Below are positions 24,996-34,143 of a stretch of 44,848 bases of DNA, piece after piece. The position numbers and the translations under genes are program-made. The stretch lies in NCBI GenBank assembly GCA_910588955.1, contig CAJURQ010000006.1, forward strand, positions 1 to 44,848, in the 5' to 3' direction. Each line of letters starts with the position of its first letter. Within the stretch, counting starts at the first letter, position 1. The DNA is from an uncultured Lachnospiraceae bacterium. GTDB taxonomy: Bacteria; Bacillota; Clostridia; Lachnospirales; Lachnospiraceae. Below the pieces are notes generated by a model that did not search any database, had not been told where the DNA came from, and saw only the letters and a list, made by a program, of their open reading frames with translations.

Positions 24996-25790
24996 TCAAC
25001 TTTTTCTTCTCTGCCTGTATGCCTCGTAGAGCAGAATAGAAGAAGCCACAGCGGCATTCAGAGACTCTACTTTTCCCTCCATGGGAATCCCGAGAAGCGC
25101 GTCTGCGCAGTCCGCCGTCTCGTCCCGCAGACCGTTCGCCTCGTTCCCGATCAGAAACGCCGTACTTTTTTGGTAGTCAAATGCGTCATAAAAGTTCTCC
25201 GCTCCCAAGTTCGCGGCGTAAACTTTCGTCCCTTTTTCCTGCATCATCTTTATAACGGAAGAAAGATCTTCCGTGTAGAGAAAGGGCATTCGGTAAACCG
25301 CCCCCATTGTGGAGCGGATAGTCTTAGGATTGTAAATATCCGCCGTCCGACTGCTCATAATCACGCCGTCTGCGCCCGCCGCCTCCGCCGTCCGGAAGAT
25401 AGTTCCCAGATTCCCCGGATCCTGTATATCTTCCAGCATTATAAATAACGTTCGTTTTTTATTATTGTCCCGGAGGATTTCTTCTATATTATAGTGTCGC
25501 TGCCGCACGAGGCACAGAATACCCTGCGGCGTCACTGTATCCGACATTCTGGCGAACACCTCGTCCGTCACAATATCGCAGGAAAGTCCGGACAGCTTAT
25601 CCCCATACCGCGCATACATTTCCTTCTCGGCACTCTGCGCAATAAACACCCGGCTGATCCGCTCCGTCGGCGCTTCGCCAAACATTTTCCCGCCCTCTGC
25701 CACAAAGAGCAACTGCCTGTCCCGCTCCTTTTTCTTTGCAAGAAGTGCCGCCACTTCTTTGACTGATTTATTATGTAAACTAGCAATCAT
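24996..25790 (-). CDS. TrmH/SpoU-family RNA 2'-O-methyltransferase
   Basis: Uses S-adenosylmethionine to methylate a ribose in rRNA or tRNA; the exact target is not clear. The 264-residue protein has an N-terminal substrate-binding domain (SVKEVAALLAKKKERDRQLLFVAEG) and the knotted SPOUT domain with motif 1 (LEDIQDPGNLGTIFRTAEAAG), motif 2 (FLIGNEANGL) and motif 3 (IPMEGKVESLNAAVASSILLYE). The start follows GAGGAAAG. It lies between pfkA and proC. Confidence 0.93.
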   Translation of the reverse strand: MIASLHNKSVKEVAALLAKKKERDRQLLFVAEGGKMFGEAPTERISRVFIAQSAEKEMYARYGDKLSGLSCDIVTDEVFARMSDTVTPQGILCLVRQRHYNIEEILRDNNKKRTLFIMLEDIQDPGNLGTIFRTAEAAGADGVIMSSRTADIYNPKTIRSTMGAVYRMPFLYTEDLSSVIKMMQEKGTKVYAANLGAENFYDAFDYQKSTAFLIGNEANGLRDETADCADALLGIPMEGKVESLNAAVASSILLYEAYRQRRKS

Positions 25791-25833
25791 ATCTTTCCTC
25801 TTTCCGAACTTCCATATGCGGGTCTGCATATAA

Positions 25834-25870
25834 AAGCAGATTCGAGATATGACACATCTCAAATCTGCTT
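25834..25870 (-). terminator. Stem-loop between pfkA and the methyltransferase
   Basis: A 15-bp stem with one mismatch (arms AAGCAGATTCGAGAT and ATCTCAAATCTGCTT, seven-base loop) lies 42 bases after the pfkA stop. On the minus strand it is followed by only TTTTATAT, so it may be a weak terminator or attenuator rather than a full stop. Confidence 0.45.
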
Positions 25871-25911
25871 ATCATTCCTACTGTTTCCGCGCCCGAAGCA
25901 ATCCTCCGCGA

Positions 25912-26880
25912 TTATAAAATCTTCGACATCTCGTAGGGATAATCCGGAATCCCCTTCTCCATGTTCAGCGCCTCTTCAATATCGAAATCCATAAATTCGC
26001 CGTGCTGGTAGCCGACCACCCGGTTCGTCTTGCCCTCACAGAGAATGTCCGCCGCATAACAGCCCATGATGGATGCGTAGTAGCGGTCTTTACAGGTGGG
26101 CGAACCGCCGCGCTGCATGTAGCCGAGAATCGTTGCCCTCGTCTCAATGCCCGTCGCCGCCTCGATTCTTCTCGCCATGGATGTAGAATGCCCGATACCC
26201 TCCGCATTGATAATCAGATGGTGGGTCTTACCCTTTTTCCGATTGGCAATGATATTGTTGATGATCTGCTGTTCGTTGTAATCGTACTTCTCCGGGAGCA
26301 GAATGTCCTCCGCACCGTTGGAGATGCCGCACCACAGCGCGATATATCCCGCGTTCCTGCCCATTACCTCAATGATGCTGCAGCGCTCGTGGGAAGAGGA
26401 AGTATCCCTCACCTTGTCAATCGCCTGCATTGCCGTATTGATCGCCGTGTCGAACCCGATGGTGTACTCCGTGCAGGCGATATCCAGATCGATCGTTCCC
26501 GGTATGCCGATTGTATTGATGCCGTGTCTCGAGAGAGCCTGCGCGCCGCGGTAAGAACCGTCGCCGCCGATTACCACCAGCCCGTCAATCCCGTGCTTAT
26601 GGCAGATATCTGCGCCCTTCTGCTGTCCCTCTTCCGTGCGGAACTCGTGGCAGCGTGCTGTGCCCAGAATCGTACCGCCCCGCTGAATCGTGTCCGAAAC
26701 CGTCCACTTTTCCATATCGATTATTTCTTCATTCAGAAGACCCTGATACCCCTTCTTGATCCCCTTGACTTTGACCCCGTTAGCGATTCCCTTTCTGACC
26801 ACCGCACGAATCGCCGCGTTCATACCCGGCGCGTCTCCCCCGCTGGTCAGCACACCGATCGTCTTAATCTGCTTCGCCAT
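25912..26880 (-). CDS. pfkA: ATP-dependent 6-phosphofructokinase
   Basis: Commits fructose-6-phosphate to glycolysis. The 322-residue protein has IGVLTSGGDAPGMNAAIRAVV at the N-terminus, VVIGGDGSYRGA with the Gly typical of ATP rather than pyrophosphate users, GTIDLDIACTEYTIGFDTA containing the catalytic Asp, and the MGRNAGYIAL loop. Length is that of bacterial PfkA. It lies directly behind dnaE, an order seen in other Firmicutes, but has its own promoter. Fructose released by the GH32 locus could feed this step. Confidence 0.97.
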   Translation of the reverse strand: MAKQIKTIGVLTSGGDAPGMNAAIRAVVRKGIANGVKVKGIKKGYQGLLNEEIIDMEKWTVSDTIQRGGTILGTARCHEFRTEEGQQKGADICHKHGIDGLVVIGGDGSYRGAQALSRHGINTIGIPGTIDLDIACTEYTIGFDTAINTAMQAIDKVRDTSSSHERCSIIEVMGRNAGYIALWCGISNGAEDILLPEKYDYNEQQIINNIIANRKKGKTHHLIINAEGIGHSTSMARRIEAATGIETRATILGYMQRGGSPTCKDRYYASIMGCYAADILCEGKTNRVVGYQHGEFMDFDIEEALNMEKGIPDYPYEMSKIL

Positions 26881-26929
26881 ACCGATTCCCACACCTTTCC
26901 GCCTTATTATATTACTCAAATCTATTTGT

Positions 26930-26958
26930 ATTTTACTCTAAAAATGTAGGTTTTTCAA
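26930..26958 (-). promoter_or_regulatory. Promoter of pfkA
   Basis: On the minus strand TTGAAA (26958-26953), a 17-base spacer and TAAAAT (26935-26930), in the 103-base gap after dnaE. Confidence 0.65.
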
Positions 26959-26983
26959 TATATTTCCATCAAGGGGAATGAAT

Positions 26984-29900
26984 TTAAACGACCTTGACAT
27001 TCCCCACCCCGAACGCCGCCTCCAGCCTCTCAATGAGCGGCGCCTCCGCCGCTACGTTCCAGTTCGCCGACAGCGGATTCATTGCCTTTGGATTCTCCAC
27101 ATAGATCACCACGTTGTCCTTTCCCTCCGACTCCCGCAAAATATCGAAAAGCGCATCCCTGCGCTGCTCGAACGCCTCCTTGGTCGGGAACTTGATCCAC
27201 AGTTTTCTCGGCATCTGCTCAAAGGTGGTGATCTGCTCGCAGACAAGCTTCGCGTCCTTGTCCTCCTCCACGGACACCTTGCCTTTGATAAAGACCTTGC
27301 TGTCCTCCATCACCGCGTTGCCGTACTTCTCATAATCCCTCGGAAAAACGATAACCTCCACGGAACCGACCAGATCCTCTACCTGCAAAAACGCCATCAC
27401 CTTCTCATTCTTGGTGTACTTGATCTTCTTCTCCGTGATCATGCCGCCAATGGTCACCCTCGCGCCATCCTCCACCCTCGTCTCTCCGGTTTCCTCGTCC
27501 AGCATAAAGTCCGCCGTGGTTTTCGTGATATGCTTCTTCCAAGTCTCCCTGTACTCCTCCAGCGGATGCCCGCTGATGTAGATACCCAGCACTTCCTTCT
27601 CAAATGCCAACAGCATCTCCTTGGAATACTCGCCCACGTCGGGAAGGCTTACCCGGTAATCCACCTTCTCCTCCTCGCCCGCCAGATCGAAGAGGGTGAT
27701 CTGCCCGGCAAGATTATTCTTGCGGTTCTGCTGGATGCCGTCTATCACCTGCATGTACACACTGAGGAGCTGCTTTCGCGTCCCCCCGAGGCTGTCCATA
27801 GCTCCCGCCTTGATAAAGTGTTCCACCACGCGCTTGTTCATATCCCGATCTGTCACGCGTGTCACAAAATCGCCCAAATTCAGGTAAGGACCCCGCGCCT
27901 CGCGCTCCGCCACCACCGCGTCAATCACGGGACGTCCCACGCTCTTAATCGCGGAAAGCGCGTAACGGATCTGCCCGTCCGCCACCGAAAAACCGTTTTC
28001 GCCCACGTTGATATCCGGCGGCAGAATCTGGATGCCCATGCTCCGGCTCGTCATAATGTATTCCGCCACTTTGCTCGGGTTGTCGATAACGGAAGTCATC
28101 AGCGCCGCCATAAACTCCACCGGATGGTAATATTTCATATAAGCCGTCTGGTAAGCCACCACCGCGTAACATGCCGCGTGGGACTTGTTGAAGGCATACT
28201 TGGCAAAGTCCATCATGGTGTCATAAATGTGATCCGCGACTTTCGCGTCGATGCCGTTCGCCACACAGCCGGGCACGCCCTCTTCGGGATTCCCGTAAGT
28301 GAAATTTTTCCGCTCCTGCTCCATCACATACTGCTTTTTCTTGCTCATGGCACGGCGCACCAGATCGCTTCTTCCCATGGTATAACCGCCCAGCTCCCGC
28401 ACGATCTGCATCACCTGCTCCTGATACACAATACAGCCGTAGGTGGGTGCCAAGATAGACTCAAGCTGAGGGCAGTCATAGGTCACCGTCTCCGGGTGGT
28501 TCTTGCCCTTGATATATTTCGGAATAAAGTCCATCGGACCGGGACGGTACAGCGATATACCCGCGATCACATCCTCCAGACTCTGGGGCTTCAACTCCTT
28601 CATGAAGCTCTTCATCCCGCCGCTCTCCAGCTGGAACACACCGTCCGTCCGCCCCGTGCCGAGGGAGGCGAGTACCGCCTTGTCGTCGTAGTCGATCTTG
28701 TCTATATCTATCACGATGCCTTTGCTCTGCTCCACGAGCCGCACCGCGCTCTGAATCACCGTCAGTGTCCGAAGCCCCAGAAAATCCATTTTGAGAAGTC
28801 CCAGCTCCTCTATGGTCGTCATGGGAAACTGAGTTGTGATAGAACCGTCGGATCCTCGGGACAGGGGCACGAACTCATCCGCCGCCTCAGGGCAGATCAC
28901 CACGCCAGCCGCGTGCATGGAAGTGTGCCGAGGCAATCCCTCCAAGCGCCTGCACATGTCAATCAGGTTGTGCACCTGCTCGTCCTCCTCGTAGAGACTC
29001 TTAAACTCCGGATTCATCTCCAGCGCGCGGTCTATGGAAACGCCCTGATTCTGCTCGAGGGGAATCATCTTCGCAAGACGGTCCACATAGGCATAAGGCA
29101 GATCCATCACTCTTCCCACATCGCGGATCACGCCCTTTGCCGCCATCGTACCGAAGGTGACGATCTGCACAACCCTGTCACCGCCATATTTTTCACCCAC
29201 ATAGTCAATCACTTCCTGCCGTCTCTCAAAGCAGAAGTCCACGTCGATATCCGGCATGGAGACGCGCTCCGGATTTAGGAACCGCTCGAAGAGCAGGTTA
29301 TATTTGATCGGATCAATATTGGTAATTTTTAGGCAGTAGGAGACAATGCTCCCCGCCGCCGATCCTCTGCCCGGTCCCACAGCGATCCCGTTCTCCCTGC
29401 AGAAATTGATATAATCCCACACGATCAGAAAATAGTCCACAAAACCCATGTTCTTAATCGTTTCAAGCTCATAATGCAGACGCTCCTGCAGTGTGCCGTC
29501 ATCCTCCGGGTAGCGCTCCTTCATCCCGTCCTGACACAGCTTGTTCAGATAGCTCCAAGAATCGTAACCCTCCGGTGCATCGTAATGCGGCACCTTGTAA
29601 TGACCGAACTCAATCTCCACATGACAGCGGTCTGCGATCCGCTGGGTGTTCTCCACCGCCTCCCACGCGTAGGGGAAAAGCCCTTTCATCTCCTCCTCGC
29701 TCTTCACATAGTACTGCCCGCCCTCGTAGCGCAGACGGTCCTCGTCCGCCACCTTCTTCCCCGTCTGCAGACAGAGAAGAACATCATGGGGCTGGGCGTC
29801 CTCCGCGTAAGTGTAGTGCACGTCGTTGGTCGCCACAAGGGGAATGTCCAGCTCTTTGCTCATGCGAAGAAGCACGGAGTTGACCGACTGCTGCGCCGGA

Positions 29901-30439
29901 ATCCCGTGATCCTGCAATTCCAGAAAATAATTGTCCTTCCCGAAAATATTCTGATATTTAAGCGCGACTTTCTTCGCCTCTTCCACAAGCCCCTTCTGGA
30001 TGTAACGGGGCACCTCCCCCGCCAGACACGCCGAAAGCGCGATCAGCCCCTCGTGGTACTGCTCCAATACCTCCATGTCCACACGCGGTCTGTAATAGTA
30101 CCCTTCCGTAAAGCCCTTGCTGACAATCTTCACCAAGTTTGCATAACCCGTGTTATTTTCCGCGAGGAGCACGAGATGATAATACCGGTCCTCGCCGCCC
30201 GTCAGTTCCCTGTCAAAGCGGGAGTGTGGCGCCACATAGACCTCGCAGCCGATCACGGGATTGATGCCCGCCTCCTTCGCCGCCTTATAGAAATCAATGG
30301 CACCGTACATGACGCCGTGGTCCGTGATCGCCGCGCTGTCCATCCCCAGCTCCTTCACATACCTCACATACTCTTTTATTTTGTTGGAACCGTCCAAGAG
30401 ACTGAACTCCGTGTGGACATGCAAGTGCGCAAACGCCAT
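26984..30439 (-). CDS. dnaE: DNA polymerase III alpha subunit DnaE
   Basis: Replicative C-family DNA polymerase. The 1151-residue protein has an N-terminal PHP domain (HLHVHTEFSLLDG), the palm with catalytic aspartates in MPDIDVDFCFERR, the fingers region, helix-hairpin-helix segments, and a C-terminal OB fold (VTIGGMITEKKIKYTKNEKVMAFLQVEDL, split here from the flanking sequence). Firmicutes usually pair DnaE with the separate PolC enzyme, in which case DnaE extends primers; PolC is not in this window. GGAAGG precedes the ATG. No truncation is seen. Confidence 0.98.
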   Translation of the reverse strand: MAFAHLHVHTEFSLLDGSNKIKEYVRYVKELGMDSAAITDHGVMYGAIDFYKAAKEAGINPVIGCEVYVAPHSRFDRELTGGEDRYYHLVLLAENNTGYANLVKIVSKGFTEGYYYRPRVDMEVLEQYHEGLIALSACLAGEVPRYIQKGLVEEAKKVALKYQNIFGKDNYFLELQDHGIPAQQSVNSVLLRMSKELDIPLVATNDVHYTYAEDAQPHDVLLCLQTGKKVADEDRLRYEGGQYYVKSEEEMKGLFPYAWEAVENTQRIADRCHVEIEFGHYKVPHYDAPEGYDSWSYLNKLCQDGMKERYPEDDGTLQERLHYELETIKNMGFVDYFLIVWDYINFCRENGIAVGPGRGSAAGSIVSYCLKITNIDPIKYNLLFERFLNPERVSMPDIDVDFCFERRQEVIDYVGEKYGGDRVVQIVTFGTMAAKGVIRDVGRVMDLPYAYVDRLAKMIPLEQNQGVSIDRALEMNPEFKSLYEEDEQVHNLIDMCRRLEGLPRHTSMHAAGVVICPEAADEFVPLSRGSDGSITTQFPMTTIEELGLLKMDFLGLRTLTVIQSAVRLVEQSKGIVIDIDKIDYDDKAVLASLGTGRTDGVFQLESGGMKSFMKELKPQSLEDVIAGISLYRPGPMDFIPKYIKGKNHPETVTYDCPQLESILAPTYGCIVYQEQVMQIVRELGGYTMGRSDLVRRAMSKKKQYVMEQERKNFTYGNPEEGVPGCVANGIDAKVADHIYDTMMDFAKYAFNKSHAACYAVVAYQTAYMKYYHPVEFMAALMTSVIDNPSKVAEYIMTSRSMGIQILPPDINVGENGFSVADGQIRYALSAIKSVGRPVIDAVVAEREARGPYLNLGDFVTRVTDRDMNKRVVEHFIKAGAMDSLGGTRKQLLSVYMQVIDGIQQNRKNNLAGQITLFDLAGEEEKVDYRVSLPDVGEYSKEMLLAFEKEVLGIYISGHPLEEYRETWKKHITKTTADFMLDEETGETRVEDGARVTIGGMITEKKIKYTKNEKVMAFLQVEDLVGSVEVIVFPRDYEKYGNAVMEDSKVFIKGKVSVEEDKDAKLVCEQITTFEQMPRKLWIKFPTKEAFEQRRDALFDILRESEGKDNVVIYVENPKAMNPLSANWNVAAEAPLIERLEAAFGVGNVKVV

Positions 30440-30502
30440 GGTGGTATCCTTCCCGAAAATCCTGTGTAACTGCCAAATCTTCCTGTTTTTACCGTCTTAT
30501 TT

Positions 30503-30531
30503 ATTATAGACTGCCAAAAAGAATCAGTCAA
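30503..30531 (-). promoter_or_regulatory. Promoter of dnaE
   Basis: On the minus strand TTGACT (30531-30526), a 17-base spacer and a consensus TATAAT (30508-30503), within the 104-base gap after ATPase C. Confidence 0.75.
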
Positions 30532-30543
30532 ACACGTTCCGAC

Positions 30544-31869
30544 TTACAAATCCAGATACCGTCCCAGCCTCCAAATCATATACAGCGGAATACTATAGGT
30601 GTGTGTATTCTCCACCCTATGCTCACCCACATTTTTCATGGAGAATTTAAAGCCCAGCGGCGGTTCATATTTTTTACAAAACTGCGCATAGCTCTTAGCC
30701 CGCGTGCTGATATTCGCCTTTGCCTCTACCGGAATGGCCCTGTCCTCATGTTCAAATAAAAAATCCAGTTCCGCCGTATTGCCCGAACGCCAGAAATACG
30801 GATGGATGCCTTGCGCCAGCAGCTCGTTCAGCACATAATTTTCTGTCAGCGCGCCTTTAAAATTTCGGTATAATTCCGATTCCTCCAGAATTGTTTTATG
30901 TGACAGACCCGCCTTTCTCCTCAGAAGTCCCACGTCCGCCATATATACCTTTAAAAACGTAGAATCCGCATAAAAGGACAGCGGAAGCTCGGGGTTTGAA
31001 ACCATCTCCAGACGATGGACAAGCCCGGCATCCGTCAGCCACTCCAGTGCATCCTCCAATTCGCTGGAACGTTTTCCCTCTTTCACATGAGAAAAGATAA
31101 ATTTATTATTATCCTTAGCAAGCTGTTTCGGTATACTATCCCAAATCCACCCCAGCTTGGGCACATCCGTCTTCGGGGCATGTTTGGCAAAATCGCTTGC
31201 ATAATCCTCCAAAATATTATCCTGCAGGCGGGACACATCCTCGCAATTATGGGTATCCACCCATTTCTTTACCACTTCTGGCATACCGCCAACCACATAA
31301 TAATATTTCAGGCTTTTCATAAGCGGAACGCTGTAAAGCTCCGGCAGCTCACGCTGCAAAGGAAGCTGCTCCGCCCCATCATACAACGCCTGCTCTCCAT
31401 CTGCACACAAAAATTCCGCAAAAGTCATCGGATACATCTGCAGACGTTCTACCTTTCCCACCGGAAAAGAGATTCCATCCCTTCTGACTGAAACGCCCAG
31501 CAGGGAACCGGCGCACGCAATATGCAGTTCTCTCTTATTTTCGCAAAAGTATTTCAGAGAGGTGACCGCATTCGGACATGCCTGAATCTCATCAAAAATA
31601 AGGAGCGTTCTCCCCGGAATGATTTCCTGTCCCCGGACAATGCTCCCAAGCTCCTTAAGAATCCTCTCCGGGTCAAGGTTATAATCAAAGACCGAGGAAA
31701 GCCCCTTATTTCCTTCAAACGAAAAATACGCCGTATCCTCGAAATATCTGTTTCCAAAATCCTTCAACACATACGTTTTTCCACACTGCCGCACCCCGGT
31801 GAGCAAAAGCGGCTTACGGTCAGGGGAATCCTTCCATGCCACCAGCTTTTTCATAATATCCCGTTCCAT
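30544..31869 (-). CDS. ATPase C: AAA_14 / DUF4143-type ATPase
   Basis: A 441-residue ATPase of the AAA_14-DUF4143 type, role unknown. It has Walker A GVRQCGKT (25-32), Walker B TLLIFDEIQ, sensor-like HIACAGSLLG, a central helical region and the C-terminal DUF4143 part with TAELDFLFE and VEAKA (Glu382, Lys384), another PD-(D/E)XK-like pattern. The ATG at 31869 follows GGGAGGT and AAGGGG; an upstream GTG is less likely. It is the most divergent of the four ATPases here and, like the others, has repeats next to its promoter. Confidence 0.88.
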   Translation of the reverse strand: MERDIMKKLVAWKDSPDRKPLLLTGVRQCGKTYVLKDFGNRYFEDTAYFSFEGNKGLSSVFDYNLDPERILKELGSIVRGQEIIPGRTLLIFDEIQACPNAVTSLKYFCENKRELHIACAGSLLGVSVRRDGISFPVGKVERLQMYPMTFAEFLCADGEQALYDGAEQLPLQRELPELYSVPLMKSLKYYYVVGGMPEVVKKWVDTHNCEDVSRLQDNILEDYASDFAKHAPKTDVPKLGWIWDSIPKQLAKDNNKFIFSHVKEGKRSSELEDALEWLTDAGLVHRLEMVSNPELPLSFYADSTFLKVYMADVGLLRRKAGLSHKTILEESELYRNFKGALTENYVLNELLAQGIHPYFWRSGNTAELDFLFEHEDRAIPVEAKANISTRAKSYAQFCKKYEPPLGFKFSMKNVGEHRVENTHTYSIPLYMIWRLGRYLDL

Positions 31870-31955
31870 ATTTCCCCTTACCTCCCGTGCTGACACGAAT
31901 GTCCAATAAGACTGTAACTGTAGACGGCAAGGCTATGCCAAGTCTGCTTACATTC

Positions 31956-31985
31956 ATCTTACCATAGCTTAACGTTTATCTGCAA
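31956..31985 (-). promoter_or_regulatory. Probable promoter of ATPase C
   Basis: On the minus strand TTGCAG (31985-31980), an 18-base spacer and TAAGAT (31961-31956). Two direct repeats lie just upstream of the -35. Confidence 0.5.
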
Positions 31986-31995
31986 GAAATATGCA

Positions 31996-32044
31996 GTTTT
32001 TCATAGGAACTTATGTATTTTTTTTGCGTTTTTCATAGGAACTT
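31996..32044. repeat. 17-bp direct repeat upstream of ATPase C
   Basis: GTTTTTCATAGGAACTT occurs exactly at 31996-32012 and again at 32028-32044, 32 bp apart. The right copy encodes part of the C-terminus of the small membrane protein and the left copy spans its stop codon. The pair sits immediately upstream of the ATPase C promoter. Confidence 0.75.
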
Positions 32045-32370
32045 TGTTGTGCAGACTTAAAATAACGCTGGTGCAGCGGCATATAAGCAGCCGCCAAAAC
32101 ACAGTAGCACACCACACCCCGCCCCGCATAATGAAATGCATAGTCAAAATTGAGCCATCTGTTCTGCTCCGCCGCAAGCGCAATGACTCCTGTCATTTCC
32201 GGCGCACCTGCCCCGGCATTTTCCATGTCCGCCAGATCCATCTCCGTCACTCCGATAAACGGCTCCCCGCTCTCCTTCCACGCGCCGCGGACACTCCCCA
32301 GACAGGCGCAAACAAGCACGATCAGCAGTCCCACATACTTTTTATCCCACAAAAATCTTATATAATTCAT
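32011..32370 (-). CDS. Small membrane protein of unknown function
   Basis: A 119-residue protein with a membrane segment at about 12-30, a roughly 45-residue likely extracytoplasmic stretch with several acidic residues, and a second hydrophobic segment at about 80-97. I recognise no family. Its ATG overlaps the stop codon of the upstream GT39-like gene, implying translational coupling and a shared job. The last codons contain one copy of a 17-bp repeat, so the C-terminus may be a recent addition. Confidence 0.65.
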   Translation of the reverse strand: MNYIRFLWDKKYVGLLIVLVCACLGSVRGAWKESGEPFIGVTEMDLADMENAGAGAPEMTGVIALAAEQNRWLNFDYAFHYAGRGVVCYCVLAAAYMPLHQRYFKSAQQSSYEKRKKNT

Positions 32371-33446
32371 CAGGATTCCCCTCCCAGATACTCATAAATC
32401 TGATAGCTTGCATCCTCCGCAATCTGCCTGTACCGCTGTTCGTCCAGCTCGCACTCCTTCGGCGCGTAGACGACGATTCCCTCCCCCTCCTCACAGCCGC
32501 GCATTTCCTCCTCACCGATGCCATGACGGTAAAACTCTTCCACCGTTATTTTTTTAAACTGCCTGTATTGCCCAAATTCAAACCAATAATTATGAAACAG
32601 GTTATCCTGTTTCTTCTCAATGTAAAGGCAGTTATAATTTTGATAGACTGCCGGCGTCTGACGAAATTCATCCACAAGCGACACGCCCTCAGACATACAT
32701 TCCACAACCTCCTTCGCGGAAGATACATATCTGCGGACCACCGTCCCGGAGCAGACAATCCACACGCCGATCAACGCCATACCGATTCTGACAATGTTTT
32801 TCTTCCACGAAATCCTGATCCTCGCGCTCAGATCAATCAGCACCGTAGACGTCCAGACGATAAATACCACATATAATGCCGTCATATAATACAGGTTGCC
32901 GCCATCCAGCGTATATATAATCAGCGAATAAATCAGACCACTTCCCGCTGCCATTCCTCGAAAAGCCTGCCACCAGTCATCCTTCTCAGCGCCCTTTGTC
33001 CGCCTCATATAAAACATGCCCGCGCACCAAAAAGCCAGTATAATCACCCATCCCGCGCCGTTTTCGCCGAACAGACTGTCCCTGAGAAAAAGCACATATT
33101 CCTTCACTTTTTCCGGAGACCAGCCTTCCACATCGGCATGTTTACCCTGTGCCTTTAAAAAAATATGGAACAAAGCCCACGGATAACAAATCCACGATAC
33201 CACAATCCCAACCACACCGGCGTACATATATGATAAAAGTTCCCGCAGCCTCCCGCGCCGGATCAGGAAAATCATTGCCAATAAAGTCAACGCACCCCCA
33301 TAGACATAAAAATAATAGTGAGTCAGCGTACCGAAAAAGATGCACAACGCCAACTGTATGAAGTCCGTCCGGCGCCACTGATATTTGATCAGCCTTGCGT
33401 GGATGTACAGATACCAGAGACAAAACAGAAAAAGCATCATATACAT
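32370..33446 (-). CDS. 5'-truncated GT39-like membrane glycosyltransferase remnant
   Basis: The 358-residue product has several hydrophobic segments in residues 1-230, then a soluble C-terminal domain (YNCLYIEKKQDNLFHNYWFEFGQ). It looks like the later part of a family 39 membrane glycosyltransferase: the in-frame codons around the start read C-E-A-R-M-Y-M-M, matching an internal motif of that family, while the N-terminal helices and catalytic Asp-Glu loop are missing. An in-frame stop occurs four codons before the ATG, inside the end of the neighbouring permease gene. No RBS is evident. It is probably a non-functional relic made by a deletion or rearrangement, though expression of the fragment cannot be excluded. 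Confidence 0.6.
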   Translation of the reverse strand: MYMMLFLFCLWYLYIHARLIKYQWRRTDFIQLALCIFFGTLTHYYFYVYGGALTLLAMIFLIRRGRLRELLSYMYAGVVGIVVSWICYPWALFHIFLKAQGKHADVEGWSPEKVKEYVLFLRDSLFGENGAGWVIILAFWCAGMFYMRRTKGAEKDDWWQAFRGMAAGSGLIYSLIIYTLDGGNLYYMTALYVVFIVWTSTVLIDLSARIRISWKKNIVRIGMALIGVWIVCSGTVVRRYVSSAKEVVECMSEGVSLVDEFRQTPAVYQNYNCLYIEKKQDNLFHNYWFEFGQYRQFKKITVEEFYRHGIGEEEMRGCEEGEGIVVYAPKECELDEQRYRQIAEDASYQIYEYLGGES

Positions 33447-33453
33447 CCGCGCC

Positions 33454-34143
33454 TCACATCACATCCCGCGTCTCCACCCGCCACACGGACAGCCAGACAG
33501 ATATCACCGCCGCCACAAACAGGATTGCATAAAATGTCATATTATTCGCCAGCGTCACCGATCCGATCCCTCCCTGCGTAAAGCAGACAATGACAACCGC
33601 TGCCACGATCGCCGCCTTCGAGGATTTCATTTTAAGACCCACAGGCAGCGCGATAAAGCTGATGCTCACCATCGCCGCCGAAGAGAGAACGGCGTCCAGC
33701 CAAAACGACGGCTCCCCAATCGGAAAACCCGCGGCAGATATGCCCGTAAAGGACCTTGTCGCAATCAGCACAGCATAAATCACTGCCTTGCTTAGCACCA
33801 TCGCTGCAAAGTTAAAAAGCCACACCGCGCCGATTTTGGAGAGAATAATCTTACTGCGCTTGATCGGGTAGGAAAACATTAGATTGATCGTCTTCTTCTC
33901 ATAGGCGCCCACGATAAACGCCGCGATCATCACGCCCGTAAAAATAATGTACGACATGTGGACAAACAGACCAACGGACATGTCCAGCATACTTTTGCCA
34001 TAGGACTGCACCGTCTCCTCCGTCTCCAGCTCCCCCGCCGCCATCAGCAGAAACAGGAGAAGGACTGCTGTTGTAATTGCCGCGTTTCTCGCATATTTTA
34101 AGATATTATTTTTCTTCCACTCCAGTCTCATCAATTTAATCAT
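33454..34143 (-). CDS. ABC-2 type permease, antimicrobial-peptide/bacitracin class
   Basis: The 229-residue protein has six hydrophobic segments and begins with the typical MIKLMRLEWKKNN lead-in of BcrB/LanE-like permeases. It would form the membrane part of an exporter with the ATPase encoded just upstream; their reading frames overlap by eight bases, and GGAGGTG within the ATPase end serves as RBS. The two-component system further upstream supports a role in antibiotic or lantibiotic sensing and resistance. Its stop codon lies eight bases from the truncated GT39-like gene, a probable rearrangement junction. Confidence 0.88.
   Translation of the reverse strand: MIKLMRLEWKKNNILKYARNAAITTAVLLLFLLMAAGELETEETVQSYGKSMLDMSVGLFVHMSYIIFTGVMIAAFIVGAYEKKTINLMFSYPIKRSKIILSKIGAVWLFNFAAMVLSKAVIYAVLIATRSFTGISAAGFPIGEPSFWLDAVLSSAAMVSISFIALPVGLKMKSSKAAIVAAVVIVCFTQGGIGSVTLANNMTFYAILFVAAVISVWLSVWRVETRDVM

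Noticed and set aside
26978..29278. Very long plus-strand open frame (766 codons) opposite dnaE
   Set aside because: It mirrors the dnaE frame, has His/Leu/Arg-rich composition typical of antisense shadows and no recognisable domain; dnaE motifs are complete on the other strand.
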